From Parachaetomium inaequale (lineage: Eukaryota > Ascomycota > Sordariomycetes > Sordariales > Chaetomiaceae), in NCBI GenBank assembly GCA_033296685.1, contig MU854326.1, forward strand, positions 186,001-250,000: a stretch of 64,000 bases of DNA. Direction: 5' to 3'. The notes beneath the pieces were generated by a model. The model searched no databases. It was not told where the DNA came from and saw only the letters and a program-made list of their open reading frames with translations. A program made the translations under genes and the position numbers. Each line of letters begins with the position of its first letter. Positions within the stretch are counted from its first letter, which is position 1. Shown one piece after another: positions 1-10,361 of the stretch.

Positions 1-271
1 AGAAAAGTCAGAAGGCACCCATTCTCAATAACTGAACCGAACTCCTCCCACCCAGCGCGCCGTTAACGACCAACCCAAGCAAGAACCCCTTCCCAAAGCC
101 AAACTCCATGGTAGCAAAGTAAGCAGGCCACCATCCGAATTACCCAGGCCAAGGTGGATATCCTCCCTTCAGTTTCTGCCAAGCTAGGACGGAGTCAGCA
201 TGTTTGTGGGACAGGGTGAAGTATGGGTGGGAGGCGGGAGGATGGGAAGCGGGAGGAGGACATACATACCT
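1..271. other. 3' flank of first minus-strand gene
   Basis: No coding region is supported here. The stretch lies downstream of the minus-strand Myb-like gene. A GTATGT donor-like site sits a few bases after that gene's stop (sense strand, near 267), so a spliced 3' UTR or an extra small terminal exon is possible. Confidence 0.4.
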
Positions 272-1342
272 TCACTGCAAAAGATGGTGTCCCCCGCAAT
301 AAAACTCAGAAGGCGGTGCCGAGGTCTGAGAAATGCTCCAGTTCCCAAAATGCTGCGATGAGGGTGTTGCATCGCCGGCTGTGCTGGCCTCAAGGGCAGA
401 GTTACTCCGAGATGTACTCATCGTCTGCAGGGGAAAGGCGAGGTTAGCATCGTGGCAGTGGACAGCGTGGTGGTGATCGTGATGGTGGTGATGATATCCA
501 AAATCGGGTGGTGTCAGGAGCGCTCCGTGGCTGGGGCCATGGCCATGACCGTGGGCGGCGTAGTCAACCGGGACTGGGACTGGGACCGAGACCGGCGACG
601 GCAGAATCACAGGCCGCTCGCTGACGACGACACAGTAGTCATCGTCTGCGTCCGCACCACCAGGCCGGTGACCATCCGGGTCCTGTCGTCGCGGCGACGC
701 CTCAGGGAGATCACTCTTGATGACGCCACCCACACAGCACGGTGCAGCAGCAGTGATGGTGGTGGTGGTGTTGTTGATGAACGAACCGTCTTCACCCTTG
801 ACCCTGACGTCGGAGTCGGAGTCCTCCTTCTTGAGGGCGCGCTCCTTCTTCACGCCGCGCTCCTTTTTGACGGGAGTCTCCTCGTCCTCGTCCTTCTTGG
901 CCGTGGACGCGGTGGCGCGCTTGCGCTTCTTGGAAGCGGGCGTCTTGGGCTCGCCGCTGTCCTCGGCAGCATCGGCATTGGCGGCTGCGCCTCCCTTGCG
1001 AGCGGTAGCGAGGGTAATGTTATGTGCCTTCAAAAGCCTCTCGTAGCGCTTGGCCCTGTTGAGGGGTGAATGATGGTTAGCAGTGAGTGGGGGATGGAGT
1101 GATGGATGAGAGATGGCGAGGGAAGCGACTTACGCAGCAGCCTTGCTGACAATCTGAAGCTCCTGTGCGACATTATCGAAATTGACCTGAGGTGCGATCA
1201 CAAAATCGGTGGTTAGAACAAGTTTCTGAAGGGGCGCGACGGACAGAGCGGGCGCAAGAGGGTCGCTCACCTTCCCGGCTGCGGAGTGCTTGATGCAGCA
1301 CAGGAGGAACTTGAACTGAGCTTCAGTATCGATAGCAGGCAT
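272..1342 (-). CDS. Myb/SANT-like domain protein with acidic, His-rich tail
   Basis: Predicted exons are 1342-1271, 1186-1134 and 1055-272, giving 302 aa. The start ATG at 1342 is the first in frame. Both introns (84 and 78 nt) have canonical donors (GTGAGC, GTAAGT) and CAG acceptors. Residues about 7-55 form a small three-helix domain of the fungal Myb/SANT-like type: FKFLLCCIKH, then VNFDNVAQEL, then AKRYERLLKAHN. The last helix is on exon 3. The tail has a basic SKKRKR signal, four lysines in psi-K-x-E sumoylation consensus (VKKE twice, LKKE, VKGE), and a His-rich stretch near the C terminus. This suggests a nuclear DNA- or chromatin-binding protein, but the function is unknown. It is a paralogue of the genes at 3752, 14051 and 16919. 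The domain call is by pattern only. The exact 3' end is less certain because a donor-like GTATGT follows the stop. Confidence 0.75.
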
Positions 1343-3199
1343 CTTTGCGATTTGTTGCTGTGGACGTGTCTGCTTGTTGCCAGATGAAGGACGTCAGTCG
1401 GACTGTCTCTGTCGGAGAGAGTGGGAAGTGATTGCGGGAGAGGGAAATGGAAGTGAACGAGGCCGACCAGTGTCAGGTCCAAAGTCGGTCGCTGTTGGAG
1501 GGTAAGGAAGTCGGTGCGGCGAGGTGATCGGTGACTGGAGGTAGGGAAAGTACCTGAGTTGGGGTGTGTTGGGGATCGGGTTGGAAGATGACTGAACGAG
1601 TCGGAGTTTGGGTTTGGGTTTGGGTTTGTGGGTGGAGGGTGGAGGGAAGAGGAGGGAGGAGGAGGGAGAAGGACGCGGGAAGATAAGGACAAGGCAGGAC
1701 GATAACCCACGCCCTGTGCCCACTCCAAAACAGGTGCAGAGCAGGCAAGCGACTCCAGGAATTTGGAGAGCGCCCAAAGTGCAAGCAGCCCTGGAAGGCA
1801 ACGCTAAAGGGACAATGGATGACAGTAGAAGATAATCATGCTTACCTGAGTTTTTGCTGGTTCAGTTTGCGCAGGTTGTGGATGTCCTGGGCCGAGTGCT
1901 GGTTAGAAGAAAGTGGAAGAAGGTTTGGGGTGGGGGAGGGAGGAAGGCAGTTGGGTTTAATGGAAGACACGTCCGGGACGCGCCAGGCCGGCCAGGTGCA
2001 TGTGGATGTCCCAACACAGCAACAATGCCTCCAGAAGCTCAATACCGTGTCTTTGTTCCACCAGAATAGCAAGCGACTTCCACACAGGGAGGGAAGGGCA
2101 TCCAGGTGACTCACCAGAACTGTCGGGATTTGGAGTAGTCGATGAGGGCTTTCGGTCTGGGATCAGCTGTATCGGGTTGCAAAGAAAAGGTAATCTCCCA
2201 GATCTTTCATGGGCGCAGTTGGAAAATTTGAACAGCAGCAAGCCCTAGACTCTCGCACTGTCTGACACCTGGAGCCCAGTCCAGGAAAGAAGACCAGAAT
2301 GCCGTCCGAAGTCGTGGTCACGGGGAAGCACGTGGGGGTTGGTAGAGTCATGTGGGTGTAGGCTGTCTTGTGTTGTAGAAGCTAAAGGCCCAAACAGACT
2401 CTGCCTTGGTCTGTCCACTCCATATATGGGACGGCATCTCCAACGGCCTATGTCAGGGGCTGGGCCTCCTGTCCGCTGTGTCCCAGCATAACCACCATGT
2501 GATGGGCGAGGCGGTTCACTCCATCGTCTTGATTATCTTGAATATAAAGCAGTCACGTTGCATTCCCAAAGACAGCATTTCTTTCATCGTTTGACTTATC
2601 CATGGCTCACAAGAGGCGGCGTGAAAGGGGGTGGAATGAGAAAACGACCAGGGTTAGGGTTACGGCTGGCCCCTGAAACTTGTAAACAAAGCGCCCCCCT
2701 CAGTAACAACAACTTGAAGCAACAAGCAACAAGCTCAATGGGCTCGTTGCAAAACCAAATGTATCGGTTGTCTACGGCAAAGCTCGAAGAGTCACAGATC
2801 CATTGTTGACTGTGTTGTTGGGTGCGGTGCTGGATGTCGTGCCAGGGGTGGTTGATTACCCCTGAATCAGTTGTCTCTTGACAGTTGTCCAACGTTGAGG
2901 AGTCTTCCCCTGGCTCTCACTGTCTCTGATGTCCAGTGTCAAGGCCTCCATGTGCCAGCCAGGTTCTTGGCCCTGCCCCTCTGTCGCCGACGCTGGGAAG
3001 TTGCCCACGAGACTCGGCGCATCGCGGCCTGTGCCACCCCCGTCCAGGATTAGGGCAAGCTACCTCCGGTGCCCTCGCACGTCTTCACTATCTGATCTTG
3101 CCGGCGTCATTAGAAATGAAGCCTTATTCACAAAATTATGTCCTGGGGCGCCTTCCCGTCGTAGGATAAAAAACGGGGCCACCCCCTCTGATACCTTCC
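1343..3199. other. Divergent intergenic region, no gene seen
   Basis: This region separates the minus-strand gene at 1342 from the plus-strand gene at 3752. Short open frames on both strands lack recognisable domains and codon-like composition. Near 1607-1650 the plus strand carries TTTGGG repeats and further G-runs, which would be a CCCAAA-rich tract in the leader or promoter of the minus-strand gene. Confidence 0.5.
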
Positions 3200-3751
3200 C
3201 GGTTCCGCCTCCCACCCTCCCACCTATTTATTTCCCACCTGTTCCTCTCCAACCTTTCATCCTCTTCTTCCTCTCTTCCTCTCTTCCTCTTCCACCCAAC
3301 TCTCCAGCCTTCGTTGCCAACCTCCACCCCAACCACCAAGATCCCGCTCAAGGGATATCGACGACGGCATCACGCTCGAACCAAAGTAAGTTGAATATTG
3401 TTTTCCTCTGCTTTTATCGTTGCCGTCGAGCCGGTCGTCCTGGCGGCGTCATCGTCGCCCAGGCGGTTGGCCGACCGACTTTGGGTTCTCAAGTTCTCCT
3501 CCATCTTGCCCCGAACCCTCCGCTGACACCCAACTCACGCAGTTCACCACCACACATCAACCAGACCACCTTTCGCGTCTCATCCACGTAAGTATCAATG
3601 CCACCGAAGCCCCAATCCTCGATCTCATCTGCCCATTTTGCCTCGTGGGACCGCAAGACGCGCCGATTTACCTTGCGCTGGAGTCACCTTCACGCGCGGA
3701 TCTCGGACGTTTCAAATGAACCTAGCTAACGAGTTCGCAGAATTCATCAAA
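3200..3751 (+). promoter_or_regulatory. Promoter and spliced 5' leader of the 3752 gene
   Basis: A CT-rich tract (about 3216-3310) is typical of fungal core promoters. Two leader introns are predicted. The first runs 3386-3542 (GTAAGT donor, CTGAC branch site, CGCAG acceptor). The second runs 3588-3740 (GTAAGT donor, GCTAAC branch site, CGCAG acceptor) and ends 11 nt before the ATG. Leader introns are inferred from splice signals alone. Confidence 0.5.
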
Positions 3752-5003
3752 ATGGCCCGTACTGCCAAGACCGCGGCCGCTGCCGACTCTGCTGTCGAGG
3801 GCCAGTCTGGCGCCAACCCCGGCGCCACCATCAACGGCATCGCTCCGACCGCTCTCGAGGTCCGGTTCATCTTTGCCCTCATCGCCAACCTCAAGCACAA
3901 GCCTGAGGTCAACTGGGACGAGTTGGCCAATGTCATGGGCCTGGCCGGCAAGAAGAGTAAGTCTTCTTGTTTGTTTGATTTTGTCCTGTGGCTACACTCC
4001 AGTCGTTGGGGTCGGGTGTTTTCCCTGACGAGCTCGCCTTGGCTTGACGGCACTGGGCGGTCATGGCTGACCCTCTCTGCATTTCTCTTGATTCCCTCAA
4101 CGAGAAGATGCCTTGGGGTCTGCCCTTGACCTTCAAGTGGCCTGAGAAGGCGTGGTTTGGTCGGCCACAGGCGCCAGCGCCGCGTCAGCATGCACGAACT
4201 TTCTGCCCAAGTGGGCGACGGTACCGGCGTTGCATCAGACGGCTTCGTCAGCTCCTAATGATGCCTGCTTCCGACCCTTTTCTTTCCTCGCGGTGAGGTC
4301 CACCTCTGCCAGCGGCACTGGGGCCTTGTAACTTGCTTTTGATTTCCCCGTCTCTCAAACCACTCCCACCGGCCCTGACAGCCAGCCTCACACACCCTTC
4401 GCGTCTCCAATCTCGCTATCCTTTCGAACCCACCACTGACACTTCTCAAAAACAGGCGCCTACGAGCGCTGGCGCCTGATTCGCAACCGGTTCGGCATCA
4501 ACCTGGCCGACGAGGCCGAGACCCCGGGCGGTGCCCGCAAGGGCGCTGCCGCCAAGAAAGCCTCTGCCGCCGCCAAGGCCGCAGCTGCTACCAAGGACGA
4601 CGCCGACGAGGATGGCGAGGAGGAGAACGACGACGAGGCCGGCGCCGCCAAGCCCGCCCCCGTCACCCCCGCCAAGCGCGGCCGCAAGGCCGCCTCGGCC
4701 ACCGCCACCCCCGGTTCGGCCGCCGGCAAGAAGCGCGCCGCTGCTGCTGCCGCCACCTCCGCCGGTGGTGGTGCCGCTGGTTCCGACGCCGAGGAGACCT
4801 CGGCCTCCCCCGCCAAGAAGGCCCGGGGCAAGACTTCTGCTGCTGCTGCCAAGAAGAAGGAGGCCGCTGCTGCTGCTAAGAAGGCTGACGAGGATGCCAT
4901 TACGGCCGCCGCCCCCGCCGATGGTGGTGAGGACTCGTCTTCGCTCTCTCCCGCCCCCGAGATGACGGCGGACGAGGCCTCGGGCGATGGAATGGAGGTG
5001 TAG
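3752..5003 (+). CDS. Myb/SANT-like domain protein with Ala/Lys-rich tail
   Basis: Exons are 3752-3956 and 4456-5003, giving 250 aa. The 499-nt intron (donor GTAAGT, acceptor AACAG) is long for this window and splits the domain just before its last helix, in phase 1. Residues about 30-85 hold the domain: VRFIFALIANLKHKP, VNWDELANVMGL, then AYERWRLIRNRFG. The tail is rich in Ala, Lys, Pro and Glu (AKRGRK, KKARGK, repeated AAAKK) and resembles a linker-histone tail in composition; the last 30 residues are acidic. I infer a nuclear DNA-binding protein. It is a paralogue of the genes at 272, 14051 and 16919, with the intron at the equivalent place before the third helix. No specific function is known to me. 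Clear coding composition and codon-complete splicing make the model fairly secure. Confidence 0.8.
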
Positions 5004-7745
5004 ACGACCTCGTTCTTTGCGCCGGTCTGAGGTTTCTCTCTGATCTGGTGGGAGCCGTGGGCTCCATTTTTTCCTATGTCTCGTTCTCGTATTTTTTCAC
5101 TCTTCTCTTCCCGGCATATTTCATCATTGATGTTGCTCGGGTCATGATGGGAAGGTTGGCGCTGCTTGTTTGCGCGGGTTGCCTGCTGGGACGCTCTGTC
5201 CCGCTTACTTCTTCACTCGACGACGGGTCTCGCTCGCTATCCACTTGGAGGATCAGGCTTTGGTTTGGTTTGGGGTTGGAAAGGGAACGGGGTTTGAGTT
5301 GGAGAGGTTAGGTTGGGAATCACAGGGTGGTAGTCTCGGCGGCACGTTTGGGCGCTTGCGGGATTCGTTCCTCGTCAGAGGGCCTCGGGATCCAGAAAGT
5401 TAAGGACAATATCAAGGGTCTCTCACTCGTATCATGACTCTTAAGTGACATTGCGATGATTGTGACTGAGCTACCCTGCTTAATGTGTCTTGTTGCTGTC
5501 GCCGAAGTGGTCTGCGTACGCAAGCTACTATTTCCCGCCCACAGAAGGGGGTGTCTTGCTATTCTGCCCTAGCCCTAATTGTCAGTCACCCATATCTCTG
5601 TCAGTGTACCCGATCATCTGTCGAATGGCAAATTCGCCCAGGTCCTATTGATTTGTCTTTTATTTGCCCAAGGCTGAAGCAGCCTGCATTTTTGATGGCA
5701 ACACACACTTTGTACCGCTGATCATGGCGCTTTGCATTACCCATTCATTTGACACTAACACATCCACCAATCCTTTGCTGAAGTTGGCCCCTGAGCCTGT
5801 GTTGACATGAAGTCAAAATGTTCAGACGATCCGTTGCCCGGCAACGCGCCTTGGCACCTCCTTATTTCAACGTCATGCCATCAAGGGCAACCAATAGCTA
5901 AGAGATGGCTACGGTGCACGGACACACGATTCGACTTGGATAGAAGGGGAAGGGGGGTTGTTTGAAATTCACTTAATCTTCTGACCATTGATGGCAACGG
6001 TCGGAGTGTGCCCTGAAGGACTAAGTACCCCTATGATTGACAAGGACAGCAATAGGATGGTGTCCCCCCACTCGTACTGGCCACTCCCTGACAATGGAAG
6101 AGTAACTACTAGAGATAGTATTGGAGATGATGTCAAAGATGGGCACGGATGTTAACGTCTGGGTCAGTTTAGTACAAAACCCCTCTCCTCGGCGAGGAGA
6201 AAGGTTCTGGTAACAAAACAAGAGCAACTTGTGTGCTTGATTCCCATGTCATGAGCTTGTGATGCCTTGGACCCACAATCAGGTTGAAGCCATGGCGAGA
6301 CAGGGTTTATACTGCTGGCTGAGAGCACAGCACAAAGACGCAGTTCAGGTGATGGAACACCCTGGCGCTGAGCATACAAATAGGTCAGGATTCCACCAGA
6401 GAGGAGGCTTTGTAACAATCATCTCGAAGGGCCATCCCTAGGCCTTGTGGTGACAAGGTTTGTTGGAGAATGCTGCTGCCTTTATACACGAAGCAAGGAG
6501 CGTCCAGATCCTTAGAGAATCCGAAAGGCTGCCTGTGTTAGCGATGGGGAGTGTGACTCAAGCCGATTGGGTTGAGAGAGAAAGGCAGTGCTGAAGCGGC
6601 AGCATCATATGGCAGGCACGGAGAGTTGGGAATCTCAAGCTCAACTTGGAGTTTATATTGGCTGGCGATACCGACGGCGCAGATTGCAATCCAGTTCCCC
6701 CCCAAGTCCCCTTCGGCTTCCATTGCCCTAATCTTTCGGAGAAGCCCCCACTGAGTACCACCACACAAAATCCCGCTCTCGAAATCGACTGGGAAGGCAC
6801 AGGACTTGTAGCAGCCGCCCGAAACCTCTAAGCAGGGCAAATCTGCTAGAGCCCTAATCACAATCACACACATCACATTTGAATCATCATAAATCCATCT
6901 TAATGACCAGACGTCCCATTCATCAGCGGTGATAAAGCAAACCAGGCAGCCAAGCAAGCCCTAATCTAGAGTTGCGTGCAAGAGAGAGAGAGGAGGAAAG
7001 GAAAAACCGAAACCAGCCCATGACCAGACCACACCACAGCCCAGTAAACCCGAGAACGAGAAAGGAAATCCCCCAACGCCCCAAATAATCAGTGCCCCCA
7101 GCCCAGAAACCGATCCATCAAAAACCCGTTTGACTCCTCCAAAGAGCAAAGCGCGTTCCCATAAACCGAATTCCCCGTGCAGCCAAAGGGCCCCTCCGAA
7201 GCGCCAGAAAAAGAAACCCTCCCATCATCCATTGCTGCCAATGATGCTGTCAAGTGCCACGCCAATCCCAACTCCAATCTCCCCTGAATGTGTACCTTTC
7301 GTTGTCCGTCCTCAGCGAAAAGGGTGCCGTGGTGGTGCCGTGTGTCTAAGAGATGTTGGTGCAGACCGCATATGGTGACGTTGATGTAAACTCAGCGAGA
7401 GGGTTGCATGGTGAAGCGAACCCGAAAAGAAAGGAAAGAGGACGGAAGTGCCGAAGTCCAGTCTCGAGAGAGAGAGGGAGACGGACCGACCGATGAGCCG
7501 CGCGAGAGAGAAAAGAAGTCGAGCGCGTCGCGACACGGAGTCTGATGAGTGCGATTGAGGCGAACCCAGCGAGAAGTGTGAGAGAAGAGCCGAAAAAGAG
7601 CACGCAAAGCACCACGAATTCAATGCCCTTGCCGATTTCCACATTTCTCAGCTCTCCAGGCCGAGAGAGAGAGAGTCTCGGCCCTCATCAAAATTGGTGA
7701 GCGAGTGCCGGCGTCAATCCCGCGCGCGAGCTAGCTGGGTCAGAC
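5004..7745. other. Gene-poor 2.7-kb region between convergent genes
   Basis: It lies between the plus-strand gene ending at 5003 and the minus-strand array ending at 7746. Open frames are short, overlap one another and show no domain. GA-rich tracts occur at about 7466-7510 and 7660-7680. I find no tRNA, transposon or extra copy of the Myb-like domain. Long 3' UTRs or a non-coding RNA cannot be excluded. Confidence 0.45.
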
Positions 7746-8339
7746 TTAGACGAAGCTGGGGCTGCAAAGTAAATAACCCGAAAAGTCAGCGATCATGATC
7801 AAAACCCGCCACTGAAAATGGCGAGAGTAAAAAAGAGCGAAGCACTTACGCATCGTCATCCTCCTCCTCGTCCTTGACGGGCTCCTCCTTCACCTTCTTG
7901 GCCCGGACGGGCTTGACGTCCTCCTCATCGTCCGAGAGGGGGACGGGCTTGCGCTTGGTGCCGGAGACGGCCTCCTTCTTGACGCTGCCGGTCTTCTTGC
8001 GGCCACCGGGAGTCTTAGGAGCGACCGGGGTCGAGGGGCCGTCGGCCTTATCCTCCTTGCGGCGGAGTTTCTGCAGATGCTGACTGGAAAGAGTAGAAAA
8101 ATGGTATGTTAGCGACATCCGATCGGGAAAAAAATGAGTGAAATCCAGAAAATGAAGAGCAGAAGCGAGACGAGGCGAGCAGGTCAGTACGTGATGGCTT
8201 TGACGGTGCAGGTGTAGCCGAAGCCGTGCATGCGCGCCATGACGCCGCGCAGTTGATCCTGCGTCGGCTGGAGCTCCTGCATCATGGCCGTGAGGAGGTC
8301 ATGGTCGGCATGGTGGTCCCACGTCATGCGCTCAGACAT
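7746..8339 (-). CDS. Small Myb-like protein; proximal first exon plus constant exons
   Basis: Exons are 8339-8191, 8083-7850 and 7761-7746, giving 132 aa. Introns are 107 nt (donor GTACTG, branch GCTAAC, acceptor TCCAG) and 88 nt (donor GTAAGT, branch GCTGAC, acceptor TGCAG). Exon 1 encodes the helical domain beginning MTWDHHADHDLLTAMM and ending GFGYTCTVKAI. Exon 2 supplies QHLQKLRRKED and a charged tail with VKKE, VKEE and VKDE motifs (psi-K-x-E sumoylation consensus) and an acidic end. The last exon adds only APSFV. If the second intron were retained, translation would stop at 7846 after DDDA. The three-exon structure and phases match the paralogue at 12212. The protein is probably nuclear; its function is unknown. 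Confidence 0.7.
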
Positions 8340-8563
8340 CTTGACTGATTGCTTCTGGCTTGCTGCTGTGGTTGGTGTTTCCGGTGTGGTGGGCTGAGGA
8401 CGGTGGCTCGAGGAGACGAGAGTGCTGGAGTTGCGAGGGAGGGTTTGGAAGGGAAGAGGAAGGTTTGGGAAGAGAAGAGGAAATGGAATGGGGAATGGGC
8501 AATGGCGAGAGGAAGATGCTTTTGTGCTTGAGCAAGGGAAAGGACCCGCGCGGTGTGAATTAC

Positions 8564-8715
8564 TTCGCAGCACTGGCTGTGTAGCTGTAGCCCTTGGCCG
8601 CTACACGCTCCAGAATCTTTGTCCACTCGTCATTGCTGGGCGGTGCCTCAGCAATGACTGCCTGGAGGAGCGCCAGGTGCGCATCATGATCCCAAACCGT
8701 AGGCTGCTTGGACAT
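8564..8715 (-). CDS. Myb-like alternative first exon (fourth of five)
   Basis: This encodes 50 residues plus two bases, beginning MSKQPTVWDHDAHLALLQAV and ending KGYSYTASAA. The ATG context (CAGCCATG) is good. The exon ends AA before GTAATT, the weakest donor of the set, in phase 2. Joined to the exon at 8083 it would read N-QHLQKLRR and give a 133-aa protein. Without splicing, translation stops immediately (AAG TAA, 8560-8565), giving a 51-aa protein lacking the third helix. A pyrimidine-rich (sense) tract at about 8887-8819 lies 104 nt upstream, suggesting its own promoter. The function is unknown. Confidence 0.6.
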
Positions 8716-8937
8716 GGCTGTGATTTTGTTCTCGTGGTCTTGGGAGTGCTTTGTTGGTTGGGGGCGAAGGGTTGGAGATCTTGGCGATGAAGGCCGAGGG
8801 AAGTTGGGTTGGTGGTTTGGAAGAAGAAAAGTAGAGGGAGTGGGGAAAGGGAAGGGAAGGCGATGGGAAAAGGGCAAGAAAGGAGCGCTGGTAACAAAGA
8901 CAGCCAGCTCAGACTCCCGTCCGAGCTCGAGACGTAC

Positions 8938-9089
8938 ACTAGAGCGCCCTCGGTGAAGGTGTAGCCCTTGGGGCGCAACGAAGCCACCACAACAGCCCAG
9001 TCGCCCCCGTTTGGTTTCATGTGGTCGATCAGTGCCAGCAGAACCGCCTCATGGGTCTCGGCGTCCCAGTTTTGGAGTGTGCGTGCCAT
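8938..9089 (-). CDS. Myb-like alternative first exon (third of five)
   Basis: This encodes 50 residues plus two bases: MARTLQNWDAETHEAVLLAL at the start and KGYTFTEGAL at the end. The donor is GTACGT in phase 2. Joined to 8083 it would read V-QHLQKLRR (133 aa). Reading on into the intron stays open for over 100 codons without any recognisable sequence, as expected for a pyrimidine-rich region that rarely makes stops. A nearer acceptor (TTACCAG, near 8889) would instead join it in frame to the next first exon. A sense-strand pyrimidine tract at about 9235-9182 lies upstream. The length and domain match the neighbouring copy at 8715. Confidence 0.6.
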
Positions 9090-9363
9090 GATGACTTGCT
9101 GCCTGTGTCTTGCTGGGGTTGCGTGGCTCGGTGAAGCGGTGATGCTGAGGGATGGTGGTTTGCAAAGAGGTTGAGGAAGATGTTGGAAGTGAAGTGGGCG
9201 GGAAGTTGGGGAAAGAGAGCGAGGAAGAATGCCTCAAGTAGTAGGAGAAAACTGGCCCCAAACCACTTTGCTCGGCCAAGCACTCGCTCAGATGACAACC
9301 GGCAGGAAGGCTTCCTTCCCAGGCTGGGGAAACCAGGATGCTGAACAGCTGAAGAGAACATAC

Positions 9364-9503
9364 CGGATGGCATTCCAGCCCATATCATGGCCCTTGGCCT
9401 TCATGATCTCGACGATCTCGGCCTGCTGCTCCTTGTTGATGGCCGGGTGCACCTGGATGATGGCCTCAAAGAGGTCCTCCCTGATGTCTTCCCACCTCGG
9501 CAT
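9364..9503 (-). CDS. Myb-like alternative first exon (second of five)
   Basis: This encodes 46 residues plus two bases, starting MPRWEDIREDLFEAIIQVHP and ending KGHDMGWNAI, with donor GTATGT in phase 2. Joined to 8083 it would read R-QHLQKLRR, the same Arg-Gln-His junction as in the complete paralogue at 12212, giving 129 aa. It is the most diverged copy: the loop between helices 1 and 2 is short. The frame is open upstream to an ATG at 9890, but that extension is low-complexity and I prefer the ATG at 9503 (AAAAATG context). A purine-rich plus-strand tract with GGAAGAGGAG repeats (about 9610-9695) lies 107 nt upstream. Confidence 0.55.
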
Positions 9504-10074
9504 TTTTGCGGTTTCGAGAGCGAGTGTTGTGATGATGGGAATGGAGTGGAAAGTGTGTCGTGGTGTGTTGTGCTGGATGGTACGGTTTTGGTGTCGGTGG
9601 TGGGTTTGTGGAAAGGTTGATGGAGAGGCTGGAGGAGGAGGGAAGAGGAGGGAAGAGGAGGGAGGGGAAGAAAGAGCAGCAGGGCGCAGGGAAAACAACC
9701 ACAAGCGTCCAAGCTGACCAACTACTGGATCTATCCCAAATAGATCCCGAATTCTGGCGGCACTTGCTGTCCAGCACTTGCGAGGGAGGCGGGAACAGGG
9801 GGAGACACACGGGCTTCGCCCAACCGAGGAAGGGGAAATAGAGTGTGATTCCTGATCAAATGGTGCCCTAGGCGATGCCGTCATGATCATGGGCTCGCAT
9901 CTCCTAGATACCTTGCCGTTATATCTGCACAGGCAGCTGAACAGCCGCCCTCACGCTGGACACGAGGCCCATGCTGGCTAGGGCCCGCCATGTTCTCGGC
10001 CAGGGATCCGCTCGCAGATATGCGTGTAACAGACTCGCGGCAAAGGGGTATTAGGGCAAGAAGCGTCCACTTAC

Positions 10075-10361
10075 CGGATAGCGTCCCAGGAAAAGCCGAA
10101 CCCATGGGCCTCCAGACCGGCCATGATCTGGTCCTTGTGCTTGTTGATGCTGGCCGCACCATTGTCGGTCACAATGTTGACCAGGATGCCGAGAAGAGCC
10201 GTGTGCGACTCCTCGTTCCACTTCACCTGGAACGGCTTGCCGCCGTTGTCGGTTCCCTTGGGGGCAACGGCTGGGCTGGTGGTAGTGGCGGGGGTGGGGG
10301 AGTCGACCGGGCTGGTGGTGCCAGTCCGCTTGGCCGTGTTGATGAACTTGTTCTTCGCCAT
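10075..10361 (-). CDS. Myb-like alternative first exon with N-terminal extension (first of five)
   Basis: This encodes 95 residues plus two bases. A Thr/Ser/Pro-rich leader of about 45 residues precedes the domain, which begins VKWNEESHTALLGILV and ends GFGFSWDAI. The donor is a perfect GTAAGT in phase 2. Joined to 8083 it would read R-QHLQKLRR (178 aa). Unspliced, it stops at once (CGG TAA). No helix-3-like exon lies between it and the next copy at 9503. It is the copy most distant from the constant exons (about 2 kb), long for an intron in this genome. Confidence 0.6.

Larger units (their letters stand above)
7746..10361 (-). other. Array of five Myb-like first exons with shared 3' exons
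   Basis: Five successive exons (starts 10361, 9503, 9089, 8715, 8339) each encode an ATG plus one W-D/N...LL...G-Y/F helical domain. All end at the same domain position in phase 2 with a GT donor. One downstream exon pair follows (8083-7850 and 7761-7746). It begins QHLQKLRR, which matches the QHFQGLRR that follows the same junction in the complete paralogue at 12212. Starts are 376, 374, 414 and 858 bp apart. Two readings fit: alternative first exons of one gene, or tandem duplicates whose own second exons were lost. Splicing each first exon to 8083 restores a codon-complete frame in all five cases. Confidence 0.6.

Noticed and set aside
1607..1632. Possible interstitial telomere repeat
   Set aside because: Units are TTTGGG, not the fungal TTAGGG, and only three occur.
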